The notes under the pieces: generated by a model
What the model was told of the DNA's origin: nothing
The model's input: only the letters and a program-made list of their open reading frames with translations
Database searches by the model: none
Program-made: the position numbers and the translations under genes
DNA from: Bacteroidota bacterium
Lineage (GTDB): Bacteria; Bacteroidota; Bacteroidia; Flavobacteriales_F; PHOS-HE28
Reading direction: 5' to 3'
Assembly (NCBI GenBank): GCA_023430945.1
Contig: JAEYYE010000055.1
Span: 1-5,218 of the forward strand
DNA length: 5,218 bases
Shown here: positions 1 to 5,206 of the stretch, in pieces
How the letters are laid out: each line of letters begins with the position of its first letter
Numbering within the stretch: the first letter of the stretch is position 1

Positions 1-727
1 TCGGCTGCTGCGGCCGCCTTGAGCGCATGCTTCGGAACGCGCTCTGTGCCGCGTCCTGCTCCGCAACTTTCTTGCTGATGCCGCGGCCGGTGCCCTTCAT
101 CTCACCATTGATCCGCACTTCGCATACGTAGATCTTTCCGCGCCCTTGTGCGGTCTCTTCGTGGATCACGAAATCGATCCGTTTGCGACGTTTCTGGCCC
201 CATTCCAACAGGCGGCTCTTGCCATCACGATCCTCCTTTTCGATCTCCTTCAGGTCGAAATGTTTCGTGAGCAGGCCCACCACCACTTTTCGTGTGCGCT
301 CAAAACCCTTGTCCAGGAACATGGCGCCGATCAAGGCTTCCAGTGCATTGCCCGGAACGGATGATGTACTGTCTTTCGCCACATTGCTCTTGATCACCCG
401 GTCGATCTCCATGTGCTTGGCCAGCAGGTTGAGTTGCGTGCGGCTCACCAATTTGCTTCTCAATCGCGTGAGGAAACCTTCGTCCTTGTCCGCATATTGC
501 GTGAACACAAGATGGCCGATGATCGCATCGAGGATCGAATCACCGAGGAACTCGAGGCGTTCGTTGTTGGTAAGGTCGGAGCGATCATCGGGGATCGCGC
601 TCACGTGGCGGAACGCTTCCCTATATAGCTCGGTCTTCCCCGGTGTTATTCCCAAGGTCTTTCTGCACCAGGCGCGCACAAGCCGATCCTCCGGATCCCG
701 TGTTCGATCGAAGAGCCTGCGGATCAC
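1..727 (-). CDS. rnc: Ribonuclease III, 3' end cut by the window edge
   Basis: Endoribonuclease that cleaves double-stranded RNA, processing rRNA precursors and structured mRNAs in the cytoplasm. I translated it by hand; 242 codons are visible with no stop. The RNase III signature NNERLEFLGDS is at residues 54-64. Expected metal and catalytic positions are E56, E59, D63, E83 (in DEGFLTRLRS) and E130 (in GNALEALIGAMFLDKGF). Residue 127 is Asn where the E. coli enzyme has Asp114; as I recall, Asn is common here in Bacteroidota. A dsRNA-binding domain spans about 167-235 and ends in GISKKVAEQDAAQ. The start is inferred as GTG at 727-725 (V-I-R-R-L-F): in that frame there is no ATG between a stop inside fabF and the conserved region, so a non-ATG start is likely, but its position is not certain. 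It is third in acpP-fabF-rnc, 7 bases after fabF. The visible tail (RSMRSRRPQQP) is Arg-rich and its true end lies outside the window. Confidence 0.95.
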   Translation of the reverse strand, partial: MIRRLFDRTRDPEDRLVRAWCRKTLGITPGKTELYREAFRHVSAIPDDRSDLTNNERLEFLGDSILDAIIGHLVFTQYADKDEGFLTRLRSKLVSRTQLNLLAKHMEIDRVIKSNVAKDSTSSVPGNALEALIGAMFLDKGFERTRKVVVGLLTKHFDLKEIEKEDRDGKSRLLEWGQKRRKRIDFVIHEETAQGRGKIYVCEVRINGEMKGTGRGISKKVAEQDAAQSAFRSMRSRRPQQP

Positions 728-734
728 GGGAATG

Positions 735-1988
735 TTACTGCTTGTACTTGCGGAAGACCACCGACGTATTGTGGCCACCGAAACCGAACGTATTGCTCAT
801 GGCGATGTTCACCGTGCGTGGCTTCGACTTGTTGAAGGTGAAATCGAGCTTCGGATCGATCTCCGGATCATCGGTGAAATGATTGATCGTAGGCGGCACG
901 ATGTCGTGCTTGATCGCAAGGATGCTGGCCACGGCCTCCACCGCTCCAGCGGCACCGAGCAAATGGCCGATCATGCTCTTGGTGGAACAGATGCTCAGGT
1001 TGTACGCGTGATCGCCGAATAAACGCTGGATCGCCTTCACTTCCTGCGGATCGCCGATCGGGGTGCTGGTGCCGTGCGTGTTCACCAGATCCACCTCGGT
1101 GGCCTCGATCTTCGCATCGATCAAAGCGTTGCGCATGCACAGGAACGCGCCGTGTCCCTCCGGATGCGGCGCTGTGATATGGTATGCATCGGATGACATT
1201 CCGCCGCCGATGATCTCCGCATAGATCCTGGCGCCGCGCGCAAGCGCATGTTCGAGATCCTCCAGAATGATCGCAGCACCGCCTTCGCCGAGCACGAAAC
1301 CATCGCGATCCTTGTCGTATGGCCGCGATGCGGTGGCAGGGTCATCGTTGCGCGTGCTCATCGCGTGAAGCGCATTGAAACCGCCCACGCCCGCTTCGTA
1401 GATGCTCGCTTCGCTTCCGCCGGTCACCATCATGTCCACCATTCCAAGGCGGATCAGGTTGAAGGAGTCGATGATCGAGTTGTTGCCCGAAGCGCAGGCG
1501 GAGACCGTGACGTACGAAGGGCCGCGCAGTCCGTGCCTCATGCTGATCAGGCCCGACGCGCTGTCCGCGATCATCTTGGGGATGAAGAACGGGTTGAAAC
1601 GCGGCGTGCCATCGCCCTTCGCGAAGTTCATGCATTCGTCCTGGAACGTTTTGAGCCCACCGATCCCGGAACCCCATACAACGCCGAAGCGATCGAGATC
1701 CTCCTTCGCCAGATCGAGTCCGCTGTCGGCGATCGCTTCATCGGAACACACCACAGCGAACTGGCTGTAGGGATCCATCTTGCGGGCCTCCTTGCGATCG
1801 ATGAAGTCCTCGGGGTTGAACCCTTTCACTTCACAGGCGAACCGCGTCTTGAACTTGCTCGCATCGAACCGGGTGATGGGCGCAGCGCCGCTTCGGCCGC
1901 TCACCAACCCATCCCAATACTCAGCGAGAGTATTGCCTATGGGCGTAAGCGCACCCAGACCGGTAATGACCACGCGCCTGAGCTCCAT
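735..1988 (-). CDS. fabF: Beta-ketoacyl-ACP synthase II
   Basis: Cytoplasmic condensing enzyme of type II fatty-acid synthesis: it takes an acyl chain on its active-site Cys and condenses it with malonyl-ACP, releasing CO2 and lengthening the chain by two carbons. The 417-residue length is normal for FabF. The thiolase-fold catalytic set is complete: nucleophile Cys165 in VSACASGNN, His305 in NTHGTSTPIGD, Lys337 and His342 in TKSMIGHLLGAAGAVE. The C-terminal FGFGGHN loop (401-407) includes the Phe gatekeeper position. The N-terminus RRVVITGLGALTPIG is typical, so the ATG at 1988 is secure. VSACASG has Ser where ATG is more usual, a mild variation. It lies 24 bases after acpP, its substrate carrier, and just before rnc, so co-transcription is very likely. 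A GAGGA sequence 8 bases before the ATG lies within a hairpin. FabB is the alternative, but length and motifs favour FabF. Confidence 0.97.
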   Translation of the reverse strand: MELRRVVITGLGALTPIGNTLAEYWDGLVSGRSGAAPITRFDASKFKTRFACEVKGFNPEDFIDRKEARKMDPYSQFAVVCSDEAIADSGLDLAKEDLDRFGVVWGSGIGGLKTFQDECMNFAKGDGTPRFNPFFIPKMIADSASGLISMRHGLRGPSYVTVSACASGNNSIIDSFNLIRLGMVDMMVTGGSEASIYEAGVGGFNALHAMSTRNDDPATASRPYDKDRDGFVLGEGGAAIILEDLEHALARGARIYAEIIGGGMSSDAYHITAPHPEGHGAFLCMRNALIDAKIEATEVDLVNTHGTSTPIGDPQEVKAIQRLFGDHAYNLSICSTKSMIGHLLGAAGAVEAVASILAIKHDIVPPTINHFTDDPEIDPKLDFTFNKSKPRTVNIAMSNTFGFGGHNTSVVFRKYKQ

Positions 1989-1994
1989 ACGTTA

Positions 1995-2008
1995 GGTCCT
2001 CGCGGACC
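1995..2008 (-). promoter_or_regulatory. Hairpin with GCGA tetraloop over the fabF ribosome-binding region
   Basis: In the minus-strand transcript GGTCC-GCGA-GGACC forms a perfect 5-bp GC-rich stem closed by a GNRA-type loop. It begins 4 bases after the acpP stop and ends 6 bases before the fabF ATG. A GAGGA sequence, the only Shine-Dalgarno-like element I found ahead of any gene here, is split between the loop and the right arm. The inferred role is to temper fabF translation relative to acpP or to couple it to ribosomes leaving acpP. The structure is visible; the function is a guess. Confidence 0.45.
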
Positions 2009-2012
2009 GGGA

Positions 2013-2249
2013 TCACTTTGCGTTCTTCTCCACGTAATCCACGGCCTGACCCACGGTCTGGATCTTTTCGGCCTGATCATCGGGGATGGCGATGTTGAAC
2101 TCCTTTTCGAACTCCATGATGAGCTCGACGGTATCAAGGCTGTCCGCGCCAAGGTCGTTCGTGAAACTCGCCTCAGGGGTGACTTCGCCCTGATCTACTC
2201 CGAGCTTATCCACGATGATGGCGATGACCCTTGACTTAATGTCCGACAT
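2013..2249 (-). CDS. acpP: Acyl carrier protein
   Basis: Small acidic cytoplasmic carrier that holds growing acyl chains on a 4'-phosphopantetheine arm during fatty-acid synthesis and donates acyl groups to lipid synthesis. The product is 78 residues, the standard length. The phosphopantetheine site is Ser37 in the canonical DLGADSLD motif, followed by TVELIMEFEKEFNI (helix II) and IPDDQAEKIQTVGQAVDYV. The start is MSDIKSRV at 2249. A 14-residue upstream extension in the same frame (to 2291) is rejected because it is absent from the family and would run across the probable promoter. First gene of acpP-fabF-rnc, divergent from purN. No Shine-Dalgarno sequence is seen before the ATG, as is usual in Bacteroidota. 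Confidence 0.98.
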   Translation of the reverse strand: MSDIKSRVIAIIVDKLGVDQGEVTPEASFTNDLGADSLDTVELIMEFEKEFNIAIPDDQAEKIQTVGQAVDYVEKNAK

Positions 2250-2277
2250 GTCGGTTCGTTGTTGGTTGAACAGGCTG

Positions 2278-2307
2278 CAAAGGAAAGACAATTTTCACTT
2301 TTGCAAC
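2278..2307 (-). promoter_or_regulatory. Probable promoter of acpP-fabF-rnc
   Basis: Read on the minus strand, GTTG (2307-2304) is followed by 18 bases and then TTCCTTTG (2285-2278). This matches the Bacteroidota primary-sigma pattern of a TTG element near -33 and TAnnTTTG near -7, with one mismatch in the -7 box and spacing one or two bases short. Transcription would start near 2271, giving a leader of about 20 bases to the acpP ATG. Assigned by pattern and position only. Confidence 0.45.
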
Positions 2308-2317
2308 CCGCCCGGTC

Positions 2318-2348
2318 GCCGGATGTTCTGCACACAGGCCGATCCGGC
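2318..2348. repeat. 7-bp inverted repeat upstream of acpP
   Basis: GCCGGAT (2318-2324) and ATCCGGC (2342-2348) are perfect inverted copies separated by 17 bases. They sit just upstream of the probable acpP -33 element in the 217-base divergent region shared with purN, a place where a regulator of acpP or purN could bind. A chance match is quite possible at this length. The rest of 2250-2466 holds the two start regions and no other gene; an 8-bp pair ATGCGAAG (2385-2392) / CTTCGCAT (2447-2454) is the only other symmetry I noticed. Confidence 0.3.
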
Positions 2349-2451
2349 TTGCCTGAAATGACGTAAAGCGCTGAACTTCAATGCATGCGAAGGGAAGGCC
2401 GGCACCGTTACCCTGAAAAATAAAGATGGCCGATGGCTGTAAAAAGCTTCG

Positions 2452-2460
2452 CATCTTCGC
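2452..2460 (+). promoter_or_regulatory. Possible -7 box of purN
   Basis: CATCTTCGC ends 6 bases before the purN ATG and resembles the boxes before marC and rnhA (CACCTTTGC, CAACTTCGC). No TTG lies about 20 bases upstream, so the assignment rests on similarity to the other starts. If it is a real -7 box, the mRNA would be leaderless or nearly so. Confidence 0.25.
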
Positions 2461-2466
2461 GGCACG

Positions 2467-3051
2467 ATGGCACTTACCGATCGCCGAAGGATCGCGATCC
2501 TGGCCTCTGGATCGGGCACCAATGCGCAGCGCTTGATCGAGCATTTCAAGGAAAGTGCGATCGGCGAAGTGGTACTGGTGGGTTGCGATCAGCCGCGGGC
2601 CGGTGTACTGCAGCGCGCGTGGGACCTGGGCGTTCCCAGCCTGTTGTTCACCGGAAAGGAATTGCGCGAAGGTGTAGTTGAAAGGGAGTTGGTCACCCTG
2701 CGGATCGATGTGATCGTGCTCGCGGGTTTTCTACGGCTGATCCCGATCACCATGGTGCATGCCTTCGAAGGCCGGATCGTGAACATCCACCCGGCGCTTC
2801 TGCCGAAGTATGGCGGCAAAGGGATGTACGGGGAGAACGTACATAAAGCGGTGATCGCTGCGGGCGATCGCCGGAGCGGCATCACGATCCACCTGGTGAA
2901 CGAACATTATGATGAAGGCGAACACCTGCTTCAGATCGAATGCGAAGTGAAGGAGGATGATACGCCCGGATCGCTCGCCGATCGGATCCATGCCCTGGAG
3001 CACCAACATTTCCCGGGGGCAGTGGAAAAGCTGATCGGAGGGTTGCGATAG
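2467..3051 (+). CDS. purN: Phosphoribosylglycinamide formyltransferase (GAR transformylase)
   Basis: Cytoplasmic enzyme of de novo purine synthesis that transfers a formyl group from 10-formyltetrahydrofolate to glycinamide ribonucleotide. The 194-residue length fits the family. The N-terminal IAILASGSGTNAQRLIEHF (residues 9-27) is the phosphate-binding segment. LAGFLRLIP is at 85-93, followed by IVNIHPALLPKYGGKGMYG (104-122), containing catalytic Asn106 and His108. Asp149 in EHYDEGEHLLQ matches the third catalytic residue (Asp144 in E. coli). The KYGGKGMYG loop form is typical of Bacteroidota as I recall it. The ATG at 2467 sits two residues before the usual N-terminus, with no better alternative. 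It is divergent from acpP; the next plus-strand gene, marC, is 155 bases away across structured DNA and is probably a separate transcription unit. No Shine-Dalgarno sequence is seen. Confidence 0.96.
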   Translation: MALTDRRRIAILASGSGTNAQRLIEHFKESAIGEVVLVGCDQPRAGVLQRAWDLGVPSLLFTGKELREGVVERELVTLRIDVIVLAGFLRLIPITMVHAFEGRIVNIHPALLPKYGGKGMYGENVHKAVIAAGDRRSGITIHLVNEHYDEGEHLLQIECEVKEDDTPGSLADRIHALEHQHFPGAVEKLIGGLR

Positions 3052-3069
3052 CGATGCGAAGGGGAAGTC

Positions 3070-3132
3070 CCTGGCCCCTGCGGGCCAGGACCGGAGCGAA
3101 GCGCAGCCCGTAGCAGCGCGGGCCGCACCGGT
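3070..3132. repeat. GC-rich structured intergenic element, REP-like candidate
   Basis: A perfect 8-bp hairpin, CCTGGCCC-ctgc-GGGCCAGG (3070-3089), is followed directly by a second symmetric block. There ACCGG (3090-3094) pairs with CCGGT (3128-3132) and encloses GCCCG (3106-3110) pairing with CGGGC (3119-3123). The intervening bases (GAGCGAAGCGCAGC) look low-complexity and unlike coding sequence. It starts 18 bases after the purN stop. It could end purN transcription, although no T tract follows, or it could be one copy of a dispersed palindromic repeat. Only one copy is in this window. Confidence 0.4.
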
Positions 3133-3133
3133 G

Positions 3134-3162
3134 ATCGTTCTTCTCATGCAGATAAGAACGAT
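3134..3162 (+). repeat. Perfect 9-bp stem-loop ahead of marC
   Basis: ATCGTTCTT (3134-3142) and AAGAACGAT (3154-3162) are perfect inverted copies around an 11-base loop. The right arm overlaps a second small palindrome, CGATGC-g-GCATCG (3159-3171). No run of T follows, so a classical intrinsic terminator is unlikely. It lies 44 bases before the marC ATG and upstream of its possible promoter box, so a protein-binding operator or a 3' end-stabilising structure for purN mRNA are the main options. Confidence 0.4.
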
Positions 3163-3193
3163 GCGGCATCGCCCACTTCCGCATTTACTGCAT

Positions 3194-3202
3194 CACCTTT
3201 GC
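3194..3202 (+). promoter_or_regulatory. Possible -7 box of marC
   Basis: CACCTTTGC ends 4 bases before the marC ATG and keeps the A and TTTG of the Bacteroidota -7 consensus. The same CCTTTGCAG core occurs in the acpP promoter. No TTG is found about 20 bases upstream. If used, transcription would start essentially at the ATG. Confidence 0.3.
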
Positions 3203-3206
3203 AGGC

Positions 3207-3815
3207 ATGGTTGATATTGCGGAGATCGGCAAGGCATTCCTGGTGTTGTTCGCGGTGATCGATATCGTGGGCGGCATACCGATCATACTGCAGGTGCGCC
3301 AGAAGGCCGGCAAGATCTATCCTGCCCGCGCCACGCTGGTGAGCCTGGCGATCATGATCACGTTCCTGTATGTGGGGGAGGCGATCCTTTCGTTCGTGGG
3401 GATCGATGTGAATTCGTTCGCCGTGGCCGGCTCGCTGGTGCTGTTCTTCATTGCGCTTGAAATGATCCTTGGGATCAAGCTCTTCAAGGAAGACCAGGCG
3501 AATCCCGAAACGCCGGGCCTGCCGAGCGACGATCCCAAAGTGTACAGCATAGTGCCGCTCGCATTCCCTGTGATCGCCGGTGCGGGTACGATCACCACGA
3601 TCCTTTCCCTGCGTGCGGAGATCCAGACAGTGAATATTCTCGTAGCGATCGCGCTCAATATGATCGTGGTGGTGGTGGTACTGCTGCTCACCAACCGGAT
3701 CGAACGATTGCTCGGGCGTGTGGGGCTGATCGTGCTTCGAAAGGCTTTCGGGATAATACTGCTGGCGATATCGGTGAAGCTCTTCGCCGGCAACATCACC
3801 TACCTCTTCCCGTAG
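3207..3815 (+). CDS. MarC family integral membrane protein
   Basis: Predicted inner-membrane protein of the MarC (formerly UPF0056) family, whose biochemical role is unsettled; the E. coli member was once linked to multiple antibiotic resistance but that link was later withdrawn. The 202-residue length is normal. I see six hydrophobic segments at about 8-29, 43-64, 69-91, 114-135, 142-162 and 171-193. A polar loop of about 20 residues (KEDQANPETPGLPSDD) separates the third and fourth. Family motifs are FAVIDIVGGIPIIL (15-28) near the N-terminus and PLAFPVIAGAGTITTIL (117-133) starting the second half. The two halves look like the repeated three-helix units usual for the family. It stands alone between purN and a convergent gene, so context gives no substrate. 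No Shine-Dalgarno sequence is seen before the ATG. Confidence 0.9.
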   Translation: MVDIAEIGKAFLVLFAVIDIVGGIPIILQVRQKAGKIYPARATLVSLAIMITFLYVGEAILSFVGIDVNSFAVAGSLVLFFIALEMILGIKLFKEDQANPETPGLPSDDPKVYSIVPLAFPVIAGAGTITTILSLRAEIQTVNILVAIALNMIVVVVVLLLTNRIERLLGRVGLIVLRKAFGIILLAISVKLFAGNITYLFP

Positions 3816-3824
3816 GCCTTTGCT

Positions 3825-4661
3825 TCACTCCCGCACGAACCGCACGTTGATCGAGCGATCGGCCGATCCAATGGTGTAAAGGCCGGGAGCGTAAGCCGAT
3901 ACATCCAGCAACAACCGATCGGAACCTGCCGGCAACTTTCCTCCGCCCACGGAACGGCCGGTGGCATCCATGACCTGCACTTCGATCGGTGCTGTGATCG
4001 CCTGCCCGAAAGTCACCTGGAACCGATCGTTCGCTGGATTGGGATGACTTGTGAAATAGATCGGCCCACTGGATGAAATGCCAGTGGCGCCATCCAGATC
4101 GAAACCGATATCATGCAGGTTGTCGCTGGTGGTGGTGCCAACAAGAGAGAGCGGATCGCCTGTGGCGATCTTGCGTCCCGGGGTGCCAACTGCCCGGCAG
4201 GTAAGCAAGGTCTGGCTTTGGTCGAACCGGATGTCCACCACAAGGTTAAGCGTAGCATCATAAGCGAAGGGCTGATCCAATTCGATCACGAACCATTCAT
4301 CGGGTATGCCCGGAGGGATGGTGTATTCCGCGCTTGCCAGAACAGGCACGAACCCCTGCGTGATGAACGCATCATTGATGAAACTTGTCTGCGTGGTGTG
4401 CGCCATGCTGATCGTAAGATCGGTGAGCACATTGCCTTGTTCCGCATTGGCGGTGCCGTAGCGATAATAGAGATGTGTGATGTTGCCGGAGATGGCGTTA
4501 TTGAAATCAGATGGAAGGTAGAGGCTTTGGTTGTGCCGCGCATAGTTCGCCGATCCCAGCAGGAACGAGCTGTTGGTGCTGTTGCAGCACTTCTGGACCT
4601 CCTGTGCCGAGGTGCCGAATGCGAGCGTGAAGGCGGCAAGAAGGGTAATGAGTTTTCTCAT
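3825..4661 (-). CDS. Secreted protein with T9SS type A sorting domain, function unknown
   Basis: The 278-residue product begins with a Sec signal peptide (MRK, a hydrophobic stretch LITLLAAFTLAFG, then TSA-Q with cleavage likely near residues 19-20). The C-terminal 73 residues form a T9SS type A sorting domain: HPNPANDRFQV (206-216), IEVQVMDATGRSV, LLLDVSAYAPGLYTI with the usual G-L-Y turn, and a basic end NVRFVRE. It should therefore cross the inner membrane by Sec and leave the cell, or be anchored to its surface, through the T9SS, losing this domain. The middle (about 45-155) is rich in aromatic beta-strand patterns (THLYYRYG, EYTIPPG, DEWFVIELDQPFAYD) and resembles beta-sandwich modules of other Bacteroidota exported proteins; no catalytic motif is recognised. 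The mature N-terminus carries a Cys pair (C25, C26), and C155 is the only other Cys. The ATG at 4661 is chosen over one at 4715 because it starts the signal peptide. TAAATTTC (4690-4683) could be its -7 box. Confidence 0.88.
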   Translation of the reverse strand: MRKLITLLAAFTLAFGTSAQEVQKCCNSTNSSFLLGSANYARHNQSLYLPSDFNNAISGNITHLYYRYGTANAEQGNVLTDLTISMAHTTQTSFINDAFITQGFVPVLASAEYTIPPGIPDEWFVIELDQPFAYDATLNLVVDIRFDQSQTLLTCRAVGTPGRKIATGDPLSLVGTTTSDNLHDIGFDLDGATGISSSGPIYFTSHPNPANDRFQVTFGQAITAPIEVQVMDATGRSVGGGKLPAGSDRLLLDVSAYAPGLYTIGSADRSINVRFVRE

Positions 4662-4699
4662 GGTGCGGCTGGTTGGGTGCGTGAAATTTACGCGGATCG

Positions 4700-4731
4700 T
4701 TGAAAGAACATGCATCCGGTGGCAACTTCGC
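4700..4731 (+). promoter_or_regulatory. Probable promoter of rnhA
   Basis: TTG (4700-4702), a 20-base spacer, then CAACTTCGC (4723-4731). Spacing fits the Bacteroidota -33/-7 pattern, and the box resembles TAnnTTTG with T-to-C changes at its first and seventh positions. It ends 7 bases before the rnhA ATG, predicting a very short or absent leader. It shares the 77-base gap with the start of the divergent secreted-protein gene, so the two promoters may compete. Confidence 0.4.
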
Positions 4732-4738
4732 GAACTGA

Positions 4739-5206
4739 ATGCAGGTAACGATCCATACCGATGGCGCCGCCAGCGGAAATCCCGGTCCGGGAGGCTATGG
4801 CGCGGTGCTGGAATCGGGCAAGTACCGCAAGGAATTGTGGGGCGGTTTCCGGCGAACGACCAACAACCGCATGGAACTGCTCGCAGTGATCGTGGCGCTG
4901 GAAGCGTTGAAGCGCCCTGGCATGCAGGTGACGGTGGTGAGCGATAGCAAATACGTGGTGGATGCGATCGAGCAGGGCTGGCTTTTCGGTTGGGAGAAAA
5001 AAGGCTTCGCGAAGACGAAGAATCCCGATCTCTGGAAACGCTTCTTGAACGTGTACCGCAAGCACAACGTGAAGTTCAAATGGATCCGCGGGCACAACGG
5101 CCATCCGTTGAACGAACTCTGCGATCAGCTTGCGGTGAACGCGTACAAGCAACCGGACCTGGAAGTTGATGAAGGCTACGAGAACCTTCCAGAGACGTTG
5201 TTGTGA
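4739..5206 (+). CDS. rnhA: Ribonuclease HI
   Basis: Cytoplasmic endonuclease that cuts the RNA strand of RNA-DNA hybrids, removing R-loops and helping clear primers during replication. At 155 residues it has the same length as the E. coli enzyme. The catalytic carboxylates are all present: Asp8 in HTDGAASGNPGPGGYG, Glu46 in TTNNRMELLA, Asp69 in VSDSKYVVDAI and Asp129 in NELCDQLA. The flexible-loop His119 is in RGHNGHPLNE. The basic handle segment (GWEKKGFAKTKNPDLW, 84-99) that helps bind the hybrid is present, so this is the long bacterial form with no extra N-terminal hybrid-binding domain. The start at MQVTIHTDG is standard. It is divergent from the T9SS-exported protein gene. Only 12 bases follow the stop, too few to show a terminator. 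Confidence 0.97.
   Translation: MQVTIHTDGAASGNPGPGGYGAVLESGKYRKELWGGFRRTTNNRMELLAVIVALEALKRPGMQVTVVSDSKYVVDAIEQGWLFGWEKKGFAKTKNPDLWKRFLNVYRKHNVKFKWIRGHNGHPLNELCDQLAVNAYKQPDLEVDEGYENLPETLL

Noticed and set aside
1..40. Possible frameshift at the visible end of rnc, because another frame reads KHALKAAAAA after the dsRNA-binding motif
   Set aside because: The current frame stays open to the edge and the conserved domain is complete before it; without the sequence beyond the window there is no evidence for a shift.
347..349. Asn127 of RNase III in place of a catalytic Asp, suggesting an impaired enzyme
   Set aside because: All other active-site residues are intact, and from memory Asn at this position (GNAFEAL-type motif) is common in Bacteroidota enzymes, so it is probably a lineage form.
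183..1022. 279-codon open frame antisense to rnc and the end of fabF
   Set aside because: The Ser/Arg-rich translation has no recognisable domain, while the opposite strand carries complete RNase III and FabF motifs.
1248..2234. 328-codon open frame antisense to fabF and acpP
   Set aside because: It lies opposite two unambiguous genes, its translation matches no family and has the Arg/His/Ala-rich make-up of a high-GC shadow frame.
2250..2291. 14-residue N-terminal extension of acyl carrier protein
   Set aside because: It is absent from the family and would run through the probable promoter; MSDIKSRV is the standard start.
3070..3089. Intrinsic terminator of purN
   Set aside because: The stem is perfect but no T tract follows, so I recorded it as part of a structured repeat instead.
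4113..4703. 196-codon plus-strand frame opposite the secreted-protein gene
   Set aside because: The minus-strand frame has a signal peptide and a T9SS domain; this frame has neither a motif nor a plausible start context.
4662..4715. Earlier ATG for the secreted protein at 4715
   Set aside because: It would put 18 polar residues ahead of a clean signal peptide and overlap the promoter region shared with rnhA.
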